A DNA stretch of 8,529 bases from an uncultured Collinsella sp. (GTDB lineage: Bacteria; Actinomycetota; Coriobacteriia; Coriobacteriales; Coriobacteriaceae), in contig CAAEDE010000068.1 of assembly GCA_900754525.1 (NCBI GenBank), positions 1 through 8,529 on the forward strand. Direction: 5' to 3'. Below, one piece after another: positions 1 through 6,507 of the stretch. Below the pieces are notes generated by a model that ran no database searches, was not told where the DNA came from, and worked only from the letters and a program-made list of their open reading frames with translations. Position 1 is the first letter of the stretch; each line of letters begins with the position of its first letter. The position numbers and the translations under genes were made by a program.

Positions 1-44
1 CCTATCGAAACACATCTCCACCGTTCCTTCAACTGGGAAAACGG

Positions 45-77
45 CGCCCCCGGACCCCAGGAGGGGCCGCGGGGGCG
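45..77. repeat. GC-rich imperfect inverted repeat in gene-free left end
   Basis: Outer arms CGCCCCC (45-51) and GGGGGCG (71-77) pair perfectly. Inside them CCCC (55-58) pairs with GGGG (63-66) around a four-base AGGA loop, giving a long GC-rich hairpin. Read on the minus strand it is followed a few bases later by TTTT, so it could act as a back-up terminator; on the plus strand there is only TT. The flanking bases 1-44 and 78-190 show no convincing coding frame, tRNA or promoter. It could instead be a dispersed intergenic repeat. Confidence 0.4.
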
Positions 78-190
78 TTCGGCTAGCTGCGGGAATGGCC
101 TATTTGCTCAATGTGTTCGGCTGAGATCGGAAATCAACCTGCTGACGTCAAATCTTGTCATTACAAACATGCACCTTAGGCTTAAGACTC

Positions 191-221
191 AAAAAAGGGG
201 GCGGCCGAGATGGCCGTCCCC
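191..221 (-). terminator. Intrinsic terminator of the DUF1275 gene
   Basis: Arms at 212-221 and 197-206 form a 10-position stem around the loop at 207-211. On the minus strand it has one A/C mismatch. The minus-strand reading runs straight from the stem into six T residues (196-191), the usual layout of a Rho-independent terminator. It lies about 50 bases after the DUF1275 stop codon, with no other minus-strand gene in between. On the plus strand there is no T tract, so it should work in one direction only. Confidence 0.75.
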
Positions 222-241
222 TCCCCATTATCGATCTATCT

Positions 242-264
242 GGCAAAGGGACAGCCCCTTTGCC
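242..264. repeat. Perfect 9-bp hairpin just after the DUF1275 stop
   Basis: GGCAAAGGG (242-250) and CCCTTTGCC (256-264) are exact reverse complements around a five-base loop. The hairpin starts eight bases after the DUF1275 stop codon in transcript order, but no T run follows on either strand, so it is not itself a classic terminator. The true terminator is the next hairpin downstream at 191-221. It may protect the 3' end of the message or be a copy of an intergenic repeat. Confidence 0.5.
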
Positions 265-272
265 GCATTCGG

Positions 273-989
273 TTACTTTCGGCAGCCCTCTTTCCAAGCC
301 TCGGCCGCAACCTTCCAGCGTAAGCGCAAATCGCGCTCGCGGTCGATGAACATGATGGCAAACGCGACAAACAGCAGCAAGCTCGCCACGACGATGGCGT
401 GCAGGCCCATGCGCTCAATACACCAGTTGCCCAACACGGCGCCAAACACAAAGGTAAAGATCACGCCAAAGTACAGCAGGCCGTTTTCCAAAAAGCCGCG
501 CCTGTGGGTGATGATGTAATCGTCCACGTTTTGCAGCGCGTTGCGCAAGTTGCCGATGCACATGGTCGTAGCGATGCCGTGACCGTGGATCTTGCGGAAG
601 CTCTCGACCTGCATGCCGCAGGCAAACGAGGTGAGGCAGTTGGCGAGCAGGTTGAAATTGCCGCCCGGGATAAAGCTCACGCCCAGCAAGATGACGGCTT
701 CAAAGAACACCGTCACTTGGCGCCAGTGAATCACGCTGCCAAACCGTTCGTGTACCAGGTCGGCAAGCATAATGCCCACGGCAAACGACACCACAGGGAA
801 GAAGTAGCGCCCCGCAAGTGCCCAATTGCCCTCCGAGATGCTCACGCCCACCAGCAAGATGTTGCCCGTCTGCGCGTTTGCGAAAACATGGTCGCGCCCA
901 ATGTACGAATACACATCCATAAAGCCGCCGGCGAGCGCCAGGATAATGCCCAGTTCGATGGACTCCGATATCTGTTTGGCACGCTGCAT
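273..989 (-). CDS. DUF1275 (YoaK-like) multi-pass membrane protein
   Basis: This 238-residue integral membrane protein belongs to the DUF1275 family, whose biochemical role is not established. Two family signatures are visible. One is near the N-terminus, residues 21-48, with GGFMDVYSYI followed by FANAQTGNILLVG. The other is TTMCIGNLRN at residues 141-150. About six hydrophobic segments can be drawn, near residues 11-30, 62-80, 91-110, 112-128, 170-190 and 196-214, followed by a basic C-terminal tail. The frame stays open upstream to an ATG at 1151. I chose the ATG at 989 because a strong AAGGAGG lies ten bases before it and the family signature then falls at the normal distance from the N-terminus. 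The gene is divergent from ygiQ and has its own terminator, so it is probably monocistronic. The family is clear from its motifs; the function is open. Confidence 0.88.
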   Translation of the reverse strand: MQRAKQISESIELGIILALAGGFMDVYSYIGRDHVFANAQTGNILLVGVSISEGNWALAGRYFFPVVSFAVGIMLADLVHERFGSVIHWRQVTVFFEAVILLGVSFIPGGNFNLLANCLTSFACGMQVESFRKIHGHGIATTMCIGNLRNALQNVDDYIITHRRGFLENGLLYFGVIFTFVFGAVLGNWCIERMGLHAIVVASLLLFVAFAIMFIDRERDLRLRWKVAAEAWKEGCRK

Positions 990-999
990 CGTCGTGCAT

Positions 1000-1006
1000 C
1001 CTCCTT
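1000..1006 (-). promoter_or_regulatory. Ribosome binding site of the DUF1275 gene
   Basis: The minus strand reads AAGGAGG ten bases before the ATG at 989. This near-perfect site decides the start in favour of 989 over the in-frame ATG at 1151, which would add 54 residues resembling neither the family nor a signal peptide. Confidence 0.8.
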
Positions 1007-1170
1007 GTTGACGACCCTCTCGTGCGTTGGCGGAAACATAACCGCCGTTCATACTGTAACCCATTGACAACATGGCGTGCGCGCGAGACGGGTTCTCCAA
1101 CGCGCAGATACACAGTCTGGAAACAAACGACTGACTCAGCGACGCTCTCACTCACCAGCTCATGTACTCC

Positions 1171-1205
1171 ACCAGTCTTTTTAGCGCCGTCCCAAAAAGA
1201 CTGGT
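1171..1205. promoter_or_regulatory. Perfect 12-bp inverted repeat, possible operator
   Basis: ACCAGTCTTTTT (1171-1182) and AAAAAGACTGGT (1194-1205) are exact reverse complements separated by 11 bases. The repeat lies in the spacer between the divergent DUF1275 and ygiQ genes, 38 bases before the chosen ygiQ start. This is where a core promoter or a repressor site would be expected. A weak TACAAT (1206-1211) adjoins the right arm, but no good -35 box matches it. In RNA the repeat would form a hairpin without a following U run, so termination is unlikely. A DNA-binding dimer site is the simplest reading, but this is inference. Confidence 0.5.
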
Positions 1206-1232
1206 TACAATTACGTGCAGCATACAGACACC

Positions 1233-1239
1233 GGGAGGG
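1233..1239 (+). promoter_or_regulatory. Ribosome binding site deciding the ygiQ GTG start
   Basis: GGGAGGG lies three bases before the GTG at 1243. The spacing is short but the match is good, and no comparable site precedes the in-frame ATG at 1162. Starting at 1162 would also place the 12-bp inverted repeat inside the coding sequence. Confidence 0.6.
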
Positions 1240-1242
1240 ATC

Positions 1243-3378
1243 GTGGCAAAAAAGCCTCAGCACGCTCAGAACAGCCAACGCGGACAGCAGGGCAAACAGG
1301 GCCAGCAGCAAAAGCGCGGCGGCAAGGCGCAGGGCTCGCGACCCACGCATGCCTCAGCAGCGCCCTCGCGTCCTTGGCGTCCAGGCCGCGATAAGTTCCT
1401 CCCCGTCAGCCGCGCCGACATGGATGCACGCGGCTGGGACCAGTGCGACTTTGTCTACATCTGCGGTGACGCCTACGTGGACCATCCCAGCTTTGGCATG
1501 GCTATCATCAGCCGCGTCCTCGACGCGCACGGCTACAAAGTTGGCATCATCTGCCAGCCCGACTGGACCGACCCCGCCAGCATCAGCGTGCTCGGCGAGC
1601 CGCGCCTGGGCTTCCTCGTCAGCGCCGGCAACATGGACTCCATGGTCAACCACTATTCGGTGACCAAGCACCGCCGCCACACCGACGCCTATACCCCCGG
1701 TGGCGAGGAGGGGCACCGTCCCAATCGCGCCGTCACAGTCTACGGCAACCTTATCCGTCAGACGTTCAAGGACGCCCCCATCATCATCGGTGGCATCGAG
1801 GCAAGCCTGCGTCGCCTGGCCCACTACGACTACTGGCAGGATAAGCTCAAGCGCTCGGTGCTGCTCGACTCGGGCGCCGACATCCTCATCTACGGCATGG
1901 GCGAGCACGCGATCGTCGAGATCGCCGACGCGCTCGACGCGGGGCTGCCCATCGATCAGATTACCTATATCAATGGCACCGTCTACCGCACCAGCTCGCT
2001 CGACGAGGTCTACGACTACGACCTGCTGCCCAGCTGGGACGACCTTGCCGCCGACAAGCTCAACTACGCGCGCAGCTTTAACGTGCAGCAGCAGAACATG
2101 GACCCCATCACCGGGCATCGCCTGGTAGAGCCCTACCCCAACAACGTCTATGTGGTGCAAAACCCGCCGTCGACGACGCTCACCACCGACGAGATGGACG
2201 AGGTGGCCGAACTCCCCTACGCACGCGATTGGCATCCCGATTACGACGCGGCGGGCGGCGTGCCGGCCTTTGCCGAGATCAAATTTTCCATTAGCTCCAA
2301 CCGCGGCTGTTTTGGCGAGTGCTCGTTTTGCGCCCTCACCTTCCACCAAGGCCGCGTGCTGCAGATGCGCAGCCATGACTCGATCATGCGCGAGGCCGAG
2401 CTGCTCACGCGCGATCCCGAGTTTAAGGGCTACATCAACGACGTGGGAGGGCCGACGGCCAACTTTAGCCGTCCCGCCTGCGACAAGCAGCTCAAGCACG
2501 GCGTGTGCAAGAACAAGCGCTGCCTGTGGCCGAGCGTATGCAAGAACATGGTGGTCGACGAGAGCGGCTACACGCAGCTGCTGCGCGACCTGCGTCAGCT
2601 GCCGGGCGTCAAGAAAGTCTTTGTCCGCAGCGGCATCCGCTTTGACTACACCATGGCCGATGCCTCGGACGAGTTTTTGCGCGAGCTGCTGGAGCACCAT
2701 GTCTCGGGCCAGCTGCGCGTAGCGCCCGAGCACGTGAGCGACGCGGTGCTGTCCGTGATGGGCAAGCCGAGCCGCGCCGTCTACGACGCGTTCTGCCGCA
2801 AATTTGAACGCCTGAACCGCGAATACGGACTCAAGCAGTACGTGGTGCCGTATCTGATCTCGAGCCACCCCGGCTCGACCATGAAGGAAGCCGTGGACCT
2901 TGCCGAAGCCGTGCGCGACATGGGCTACATGCCCGAGCAGGTGCAGGACTTCTACCCCACACCGTCCACCATGTCGACGTGCATGTACTACACCGGCGTG
3001 GATCCGCGCACCATGGAGCCGATCTATGTGGCGCGCGACCCGCACGAGAAGGCCATGCAACGCGCGCTCATCCAGTATCGCAAACCCGAGAATTACAAGC
3101 TGGTGCGCGAGGCGCTAGAAAAGGCCGGCCGCCGCGACCTGATCGGCTACACCAAGCATTGCCTGATCCGTCCCGTGCCGCCGCGCCCGGGCGAGACGTC
3201 TGCCGGCGGCGGGCATGGCACCGGCAAGAAGGGCGGCAAACCGCATGGCGGCGGCGCTGGCAAGGGGCCCAAGGGCAGCAAGGGCCACGGCGGCATGTCG
3301 CGTGCGCAGAACACCGCAGGTCGCAACCGCGCGGCCCAGGGACGACAGGGCGCCAACGGCGGCGGCAGGCGCAACTAG
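1243..3378 (+). CDS. ygiQ: YgiQ-family (UPF0313) radical SAM protein
   Basis: This 711-residue protein is a YgiQ-family radical SAM enzyme; the substrate and product of the family are unknown. The UPF0313 N-terminal domain begins near residue 52 and carries the typical CGDAYVDHPSFGMAI stretch. The radical SAM cluster motif is Cys356-X3-Cys360-X2-Cys363 and should hold a 4Fe-4S cluster. Further family landmarks follow: VGGPTANF, a second cysteine-rich stretch, APEHVSDAVLSVMGKP, and a DUF3362-type C-terminal region with QVQDFYPTPSTMST from residue 566. The core has full family length. Residues 1-50 are rich in Gln, Lys, Arg and Gly. Residues 646-711 form a Gly/Lys/Arg-rich tail that looks disordered and basic and could bind nucleic acid. 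The GTG start is preferred to the ATG at 1162 because of the ribosome binding site. The gene stands alone between a divergent and a convergent neighbour. Codon use is strongly GC-biased. Confidence 0.92.
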   Translation: MAKKPQHAQNSQRGQQGKQGQQQKRGGKAQGSRPTHASAAPSRPWRPGRDKFLPVSRADMDARGWDQCDFVYICGDAYVDHPSFGMAIISRVLDAHGYKVGIICQPDWTDPASISVLGEPRLGFLVSAGNMDSMVNHYSVTKHRRHTDAYTPGGEEGHRPNRAVTVYGNLIRQTFKDAPIIIGGIEASLRRLAHYDYWQDKLKRSVLLDSGADILIYGMGEHAIVEIADALDAGLPIDQITYINGTVYRTSSLDEVYDYDLLPSWDDLAADKLNYARSFNVQQQNMDPITGHRLVEPYPNNVYVVQNPPSTTLTTDEMDEVAELPYARDWHPDYDAAGGVPAFAEIKFSISSNRGCFGECSFCALTFHQGRVLQMRSHDSIMREAELLTRDPEFKGYINDVGGPTANFSRPACDKQLKHGVCKNKRCLWPSVCKNMVVDESGYTQLLRDLRQLPGVKKVFVRSGIRFDYTMADASDEFLRELLEHHVSGQLRVAPEHVSDAVLSVMGKPSRAVYDAFCRKFERLNREYGLKQYVVPYLISSHPGSTMKEAVDLAEAVRDMGYMPEQVQDFYPTPSTMSTCMYYTGVDPRTMEPIYVARDPHEKAMQRALIQYRKPENYKLVREALEKAGRRDLIGYTKHCLIRPVPPRPGETSAGGGHGTGKKGGKPHGGGAGKGPKGSKGHGGMSRAQNTAGRNRAAQGRQGANGGGRRN

Positions 3379-3421
3379 CGCGACAGGGCGTGGCGGCACG
3401 ACACGCCCCCACCAATAAAAT

Positions 3422-3464
3422 GCCGCTCGCCGGGGCGTCGTAAAACGATTCCCCGGCGAGCGGC
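3422..3464. terminator. Bidirectional terminator between ygiQ and the PTS cassette
   Basis: A perfect 14-bp stem is formed by 3422-3435 and 3451-3464 around a 15-base loop. It lies between the stop codons of two convergent genes, about 43 bases after ygiQ and 30 bases after the EIIBC gene. On the minus strand the stem runs into ATTTTATT, a fair U-rich tail. On the plus strand it is followed by the weaker CGATTAATATT. Termination of the PTS transcript is therefore the stronger claim, and use in both directions is likely. Confidence 0.8.
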
Positions 3465-3493
3465 CGATTAATATTGTCTATCTCAAAACGTCG

Positions 3494-4864
3494 TTACTTT
3501 TTGTCAAAACGACCATAGAGCGCAAACGAGAGCGTCGCGGAAATAACCCAAGTCAAAGCGATGCAGACGACAATCATGATCAGGTTCATGGGATTGCCGC
3601 TTGGATCGGCATAAACGGGCAACGAGGTAATGCCAGGCATAACAAAACCGAAACACTTTGCGCCCAGAACAACGGTGAGCGCACCGCCAATGCCATCCGC
3701 GATCATCGCAGCGATAAGCGGAGTCCTGTTAGGAACCTGAACGGTAAACAAGGCGGGCTCGGAGATTCCCATAAATGCCGAGAAGGCGCACGTCATTGCA
3801 GCGGACTTGAGCTTTTCGTCGGTCATGCGCAGGGCCGCACCAAAAGACGCACCGCTTTCGGCGAGGTTATGGCAGAAAGAGATCGGGAGCAGATAGTCAT
3901 ACCCCAGCGTTGCGATATTGGAAATCTGGATAGGACTCGTCGACTGATGCATGCCGAAGAGCACGATAAGCGGCATAAAGAAGCCCAGCAGAAAACCGGC
4001 AACAGGGCCCAACGTCGAGAATAGCCAAACGCTACCGTTGGCAAGACCAAGACCGCACCAGGCACCAATCGGAGCGAGCACAAACAGGTTGACGGGAATC
4101 ACGATAGCAAGGGAGAGCGCCGGAACGACAACGAGCTTAAAAAGATCCGGCACGACTTTGTCGATTGCGCGATATACAAAAGACAAGCCAATGACGCCAA
4201 AGATAACCGGGAACACGGAATCGGCGTAGCTAAAAATCGGCACCGCAAAACCGAACAGCGCAAGAGGCGTCTCGCCCGTACCGACAGCGTTGACAATGGT
4301 CGGGTACATCAGCGATCCGGCAACACAAAGTGCAAGCGAACGGTTGACTCGGAACTTATCAGCTGTAGACATTGCCAGCAAAAACGGCAAGAAGTAGAAC
4401 GGGACATCCGAAATCATATTGAATATCGCAAAGTCGCCGGCACCCGTGTCGATTCCAAAAGCCGCGATAGCAGCCAGGATGCCCTTTACGATGCCTCCCG
4501 CCACCAGTGCGGGAATGATAGCGGAGAAGATGCCGGTGATGATATCGAATACGCGAGCCGAACCTTTTTGGAGCTCAGACTGCTCGGCGTCGGCGGAGAC
4601 CTCGCCACCCATCCTGTCGCCTAGCATGGGCTCCAATTCGTCATATACCGACCCCACGCTGGCGCCGATGATAACCTGCCACTGCCCGTCTTTAACCTGC
4701 GCGCCCAAGGCGCCGTCAAGCGTCTTAAGGGCCTCCAGATCTGCCTTGCTATCGTCCTTCAGGTTGAATCTGAGCCTTGTAATGCAGTGCGTTGCCATAA
4801 CAACGTTATCGGCGCCGCCCACGAGCTCGAGGACACGAGCGGCCAGTTCCTTCTTGTCTGCCAC
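3494..4864 (-). CDS. PTS EIIBC permease, beta-glucoside type
   Basis: This 456-residue permease of the glucose/glucoside PTS superfamily should import a beta-glucoside across the inner membrane and phosphorylate it. The EIIB domain covers about residues 1-75. Its phospho-accepting cysteine is Cys27 in the motif ATHCITRLRFNL. The EIIC membrane domain follows from about residue 100 to the end and contains the conserved GISEPALF loop (Glu369) and several hydrophobic helices. Relatives such as BglF are roughly 600 residues or more because they also carry EIIA; here the protein ends after EIIC, so EIIA must act in trans. The frame also allows a GTG at 4873, but that codon lies inside the likely ribosome binding site; the GTG at 4864 has AGGAG eight bases upstream. 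The gene follows the glycosidase stop by 11 bases, so the two are almost certainly co-transcribed. The exact sugar is not determined. Confidence 0.9.
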   Translation of the reverse strand: MADKKELAARVLELVGGADNVVMATHCITRLRFNLKDDSKADLEALKTLDGALGAQVKDGQWQVIIGASVGSVYDELEPMLGDRMGGEVSADAEQSELQKGSARVFDIITGIFSAIIPALVAGGIVKGILAAIAAFGIDTGAGDFAIFNMISDVPFYFLPFLLAMSTADKFRVNRSLALCVAGSLMYPTIVNAVGTGETPLALFGFAVPIFSYADSVFPVIFGVIGLSFVYRAIDKVVPDLFKLVVVPALSLAIVIPVNLFVLAPIGAWCGLGLANGSVWLFSTLGPVAGFLLGFFMPLIVLFGMHQSTSPIQISNIATLGYDYLLPISFCHNLAESGASFGAALRMTDEKLKSAAMTCAFSAFMGISEPALFTVQVPNRTPLIAAMIADGIGGALTVVLGAKCFGFVMPGITSLPVYADPSGNPMNLIMIVVCIALTWVISATLSFALYGRFDKK

Positions 4865-4872
4865 AACAATCA

Positions 4873-4877
4873 CTCCT
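4873..4877 (-). promoter_or_regulatory. Ribosome binding site of EIIBC overlapping the glycosidase stop
   Basis: The minus strand reads AGGAG, eight bases before the GTG at 4864. The site shares the last two bases of the glycosidase TAG stop (4876-4878), so translation of the two genes is probably coupled. It also argues against the upstream GTG at 4873, which would begin within this site. Confidence 0.65.
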
Positions 4878-6354
4878 ACCCAAGATCCTCGCCATTAGTG
4901 GCGATACATTTCTGATACCAATAGAAAGAGTCTTTACGCGAGCGCTCCGCAGTGCCGTTGCCGCAATTATCCAGATCGACATAGATGAGACCGTAGCGCT
5001 TGTCCATCGTAAGAGGACCGCAGGCAACAAGGTCAATGAATCCCCAGATCATGTATCCGCGCACGTCAACGCCATCGATCACTGCCTCCTTAAGGCACTT
5101 TATGTGCTGGCGCAAATAATCGATTCGATACTCGTCGTGGATGCTGCCATCCTCCTCGACTACATCAGATGTACCGAGGCCGTTCTCGGCGATATACAGG
5201 GGCAGCCCATAGCGGTCATACATCTGGTTAAGGGTAACCCTCAGGCCAATGGGATCGAGCTGCCAGCCCCACTCACTCGTCTCGAGATAAGGGTTCTTGT
5301 TTGCCATGACCAGATTTCCCGCAGTCTTCTCCCATCCCTGATCGCAGGTGGATACCTGGGAAAAGTAGTACGAGAAGGCCAGGAAGTCGACAGTGTTGCG
5401 AGCGATGAGCTCTTCATCGCCCGGCTCCATTTGAATCTCGATATCGCACGCGTCGAAATAGCGATTCATATAAGCGGGGTATTTTCCACGAGCCATCACA
5501 TCCGTATAGAACCAGTTGGAATACTGGTCGTCGTGAATAGCCTGCATGTTATCTTCGGGACGGCAGGTGGCGGGATACGTACAGAATCGAGCGATCATGC
5601 CGCCAACGGGAGTATCGGGCGAAAGACGATGGACAATCTCGACGGCGCGCGCATTGGCAACGAACTCGTGGTGCAGGCACTGGAAGATGGCTCGATCGAA
5701 GTTCTCCCCCTCTTCGTCTTTGACCAGACAGACCCCGTCCCAAGGCGAAAAACGCGCTGCATTGAACTCGTTAAAAGGCAGCCAGAAATCGACCAGATCG
5801 CCCAATTCCGTAACGATTGTCTCGACATAGCGGGCGAAGAAATCAATCGTCTTGCGATTCTTCCATCCCCCATATGTGGTGACAAGATTTACCGGGATGT
5901 CATAGTGGAGCATGGTGACGAAGGTCTTAATGCCGTGCTTTTTGCACTCACCCAGCATGCTTCGATACCACTCGATGCCTTCGCGGTTAGGCTCAAGGTC
6001 ATCTCCGTTAGGATAGATTCGGCTCCAGCAAATAGAGGTGCGGAACAGCTTGAGACCCATCTCCGCAAAAAGCGCGATGTCCTCACGATAGTGATGATAG
6101 AAGTCGTTGCCACGCCTAAACGGGTAGAACTCAACGCCATCATCTGCGAGAGCGTTCATTAGCTCGTCATGGCAGAAGGGGTTGTTTTGATGCTTGTCCT
6201 CAATCTGGTCATGAGTCCAGGTACCATCCAGCCATCGACAATCCTGCGTCGACTTTCCCTTTCCGCCCTCATTCCAAGCGCCATCGGCCTGCGAGCACGA
6301 TATGGCTCCGCCCCATAAAAAGTCGGAGTCAAACCCATGTTTTAACTTACTCAT
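4876..6354 (-). CDS. 6-phospho-beta-glucosidase, glycoside hydrolase family 1
   Basis: This 492-residue cytoplasmic enzyme of glycoside hydrolase family 1 should hydrolyse the 6-phospho-beta-glucoside made by the adjacent PTS, giving glucose 6-phosphate and an aglycone or sugar. The N-terminal FLWGGAISCSQADGAW stretch is the family start signature. The acid/base glutamate is Glu196 in PFNEFN and the nucleophile is Glu390 in YIAENGLG. The KRYGLIYVD stretch supplies Lys452 and Tyr454, which correspond to the phosphate-binding pair of 6-phospho enzymes. The serine usually found six residues before that lysine reads as glycine. The end, WYQKCIATNGEDL, is also typical. The frame opens at 6426, but the ATG at 6354 has AAGGAGG four bases upstream and gives the usual family length. 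It is the first gene of a two-gene operon with EIIBC. A 6-phospho-beta-galactosidase specificity cannot be fully excluded. Confidence 0.93.
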   Translation of the reverse strand: MSKLKHGFDSDFLWGGAISCSQADGAWNEGGKGKSTQDCRWLDGTWTHDQIEDKHQNNPFCHDELMNALADDGVEFYPFRRGNDFYHHYREDIALFAEMGLKLFRTSICWSRIYPNGDDLEPNREGIEWYRSMLGECKKHGIKTFVTMLHYDIPVNLVTTYGGWKNRKTIDFFARYVETIVTELGDLVDFWLPFNEFNAARFSPWDGVCLVKDEEGENFDRAIFQCLHHEFVANARAVEIVHRLSPDTPVGGMIARFCTYPATCRPEDNMQAIHDDQYSNWFYTDVMARGKYPAYMNRYFDACDIEIQMEPGDEELIARNTVDFLAFSYYFSQVSTCDQGWEKTAGNLVMANKNPYLETSEWGWQLDPIGLRVTLNQMYDRYGLPLYIAENGLGTSDVVEEDGSIHDEYRIDYLRQHIKCLKEAVIDGVDVRGYMIWGFIDLVACGPLTMDKRYGLIYVDLDNCGNGTAERSRKDSFYWYQKCIATNGEDLG

Positions 6355-6358
6355 TTGC

Positions 6359-6365
6359 CCTCCTT
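6359..6365 (-). promoter_or_regulatory. Ribosome binding site of the glycosidase
   Basis: AAGGAGG on the minus strand ends four bases before the ATG at 6354. It selects that start over the ATG at 6426, which has no comparable site. Starting at 6426 would add 24 residues not expected in the family and would use up most of the divergent promoter region. Confidence 0.75.
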
Positions 6366-6457
6366 GATCGGATGCTCCAGCGGATAACCCAATACTAGGA
6401 AGAACAAGATGCATAAGATATCGCATAGAAAGCGTGGGTTTATAACATTTTTTTAGA

Positions 6458-6463
6458 TATAAT
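6458..6463 (+). promoter_or_regulatory. Candidate -10 box for the AraC-family gene
   Basis: A consensus TATAAT lies 44 bases before the AraC start in an AT-rich patch (about 6439-6465) that stands out from its surroundings. The bases 17 positions upstream (TGGGTT, 6435-6440) are a poor -35 box, so the promoter would be weak or need an activator. The same patch read on the minus strand offers TATTAT and TTATAA, so the glycosidase promoter could also lie here. The call rests on the motif and its position only. Confidence 0.4.
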
Positions 6464-6507
6464 ACCGTTTAAGGCATCGATTCTACCGTTCACCCCTGGA
6501 GCACCCC

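Noticed and set aside
1..160. Possible gene fragment entering from the left edge
   Set aside because: One plus-strand frame is open from base 1, but its translation has no coherent character and runs on antisense into the DUF1275 gene. The other plus frames stop within about 125 bases and show nothing recognisable.
399..1067. Open frame of 222 codons on the plus strand opposite the DUF1275 gene
   Set aside because: The minus strand carries the DUF1275 signatures and hydrophobic segments. The plus-strand translation is His/Ala/Val-rich with no family resemblance.
990..1151. N-terminal extension of the DUF1275 protein to an ATG at 1151
   Set aside because: The added 54 residues do not look like the family or a signal peptide, and a strong ribosome binding site precedes the ATG at 989.
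1162..1242. Upstream ATG start for ygiQ
   Set aside because: It would place the inverted repeat inside the gene and has no ribosome binding site. The GTG at 1243 has GGGAGGG just upstream.
1354..3060. Open frame of 568 codons on the minus strand opposite ygiQ
   Set aside because: It lies wholly within ygiQ, which has clear family motifs. The antisense translation is a His/Val/Ala/Arg/Gly-rich product typical of the mirror of GC-rich codons, with no recognisable domain.
5104..6162. Open frame of 352 codons on the plus strand inside the glycosidase
   Set aside because: It is antisense to a well-supported family 1 glycosidase with both catalytic glutamates. It shows no domain or ribosome binding site.
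6355..6426. Upstream ATG start for the glycosidase
   Set aside because: The added residues are not expected in family 1 enzymes, and the ATG at 6354 has AAGGAGG at suitable spacing.
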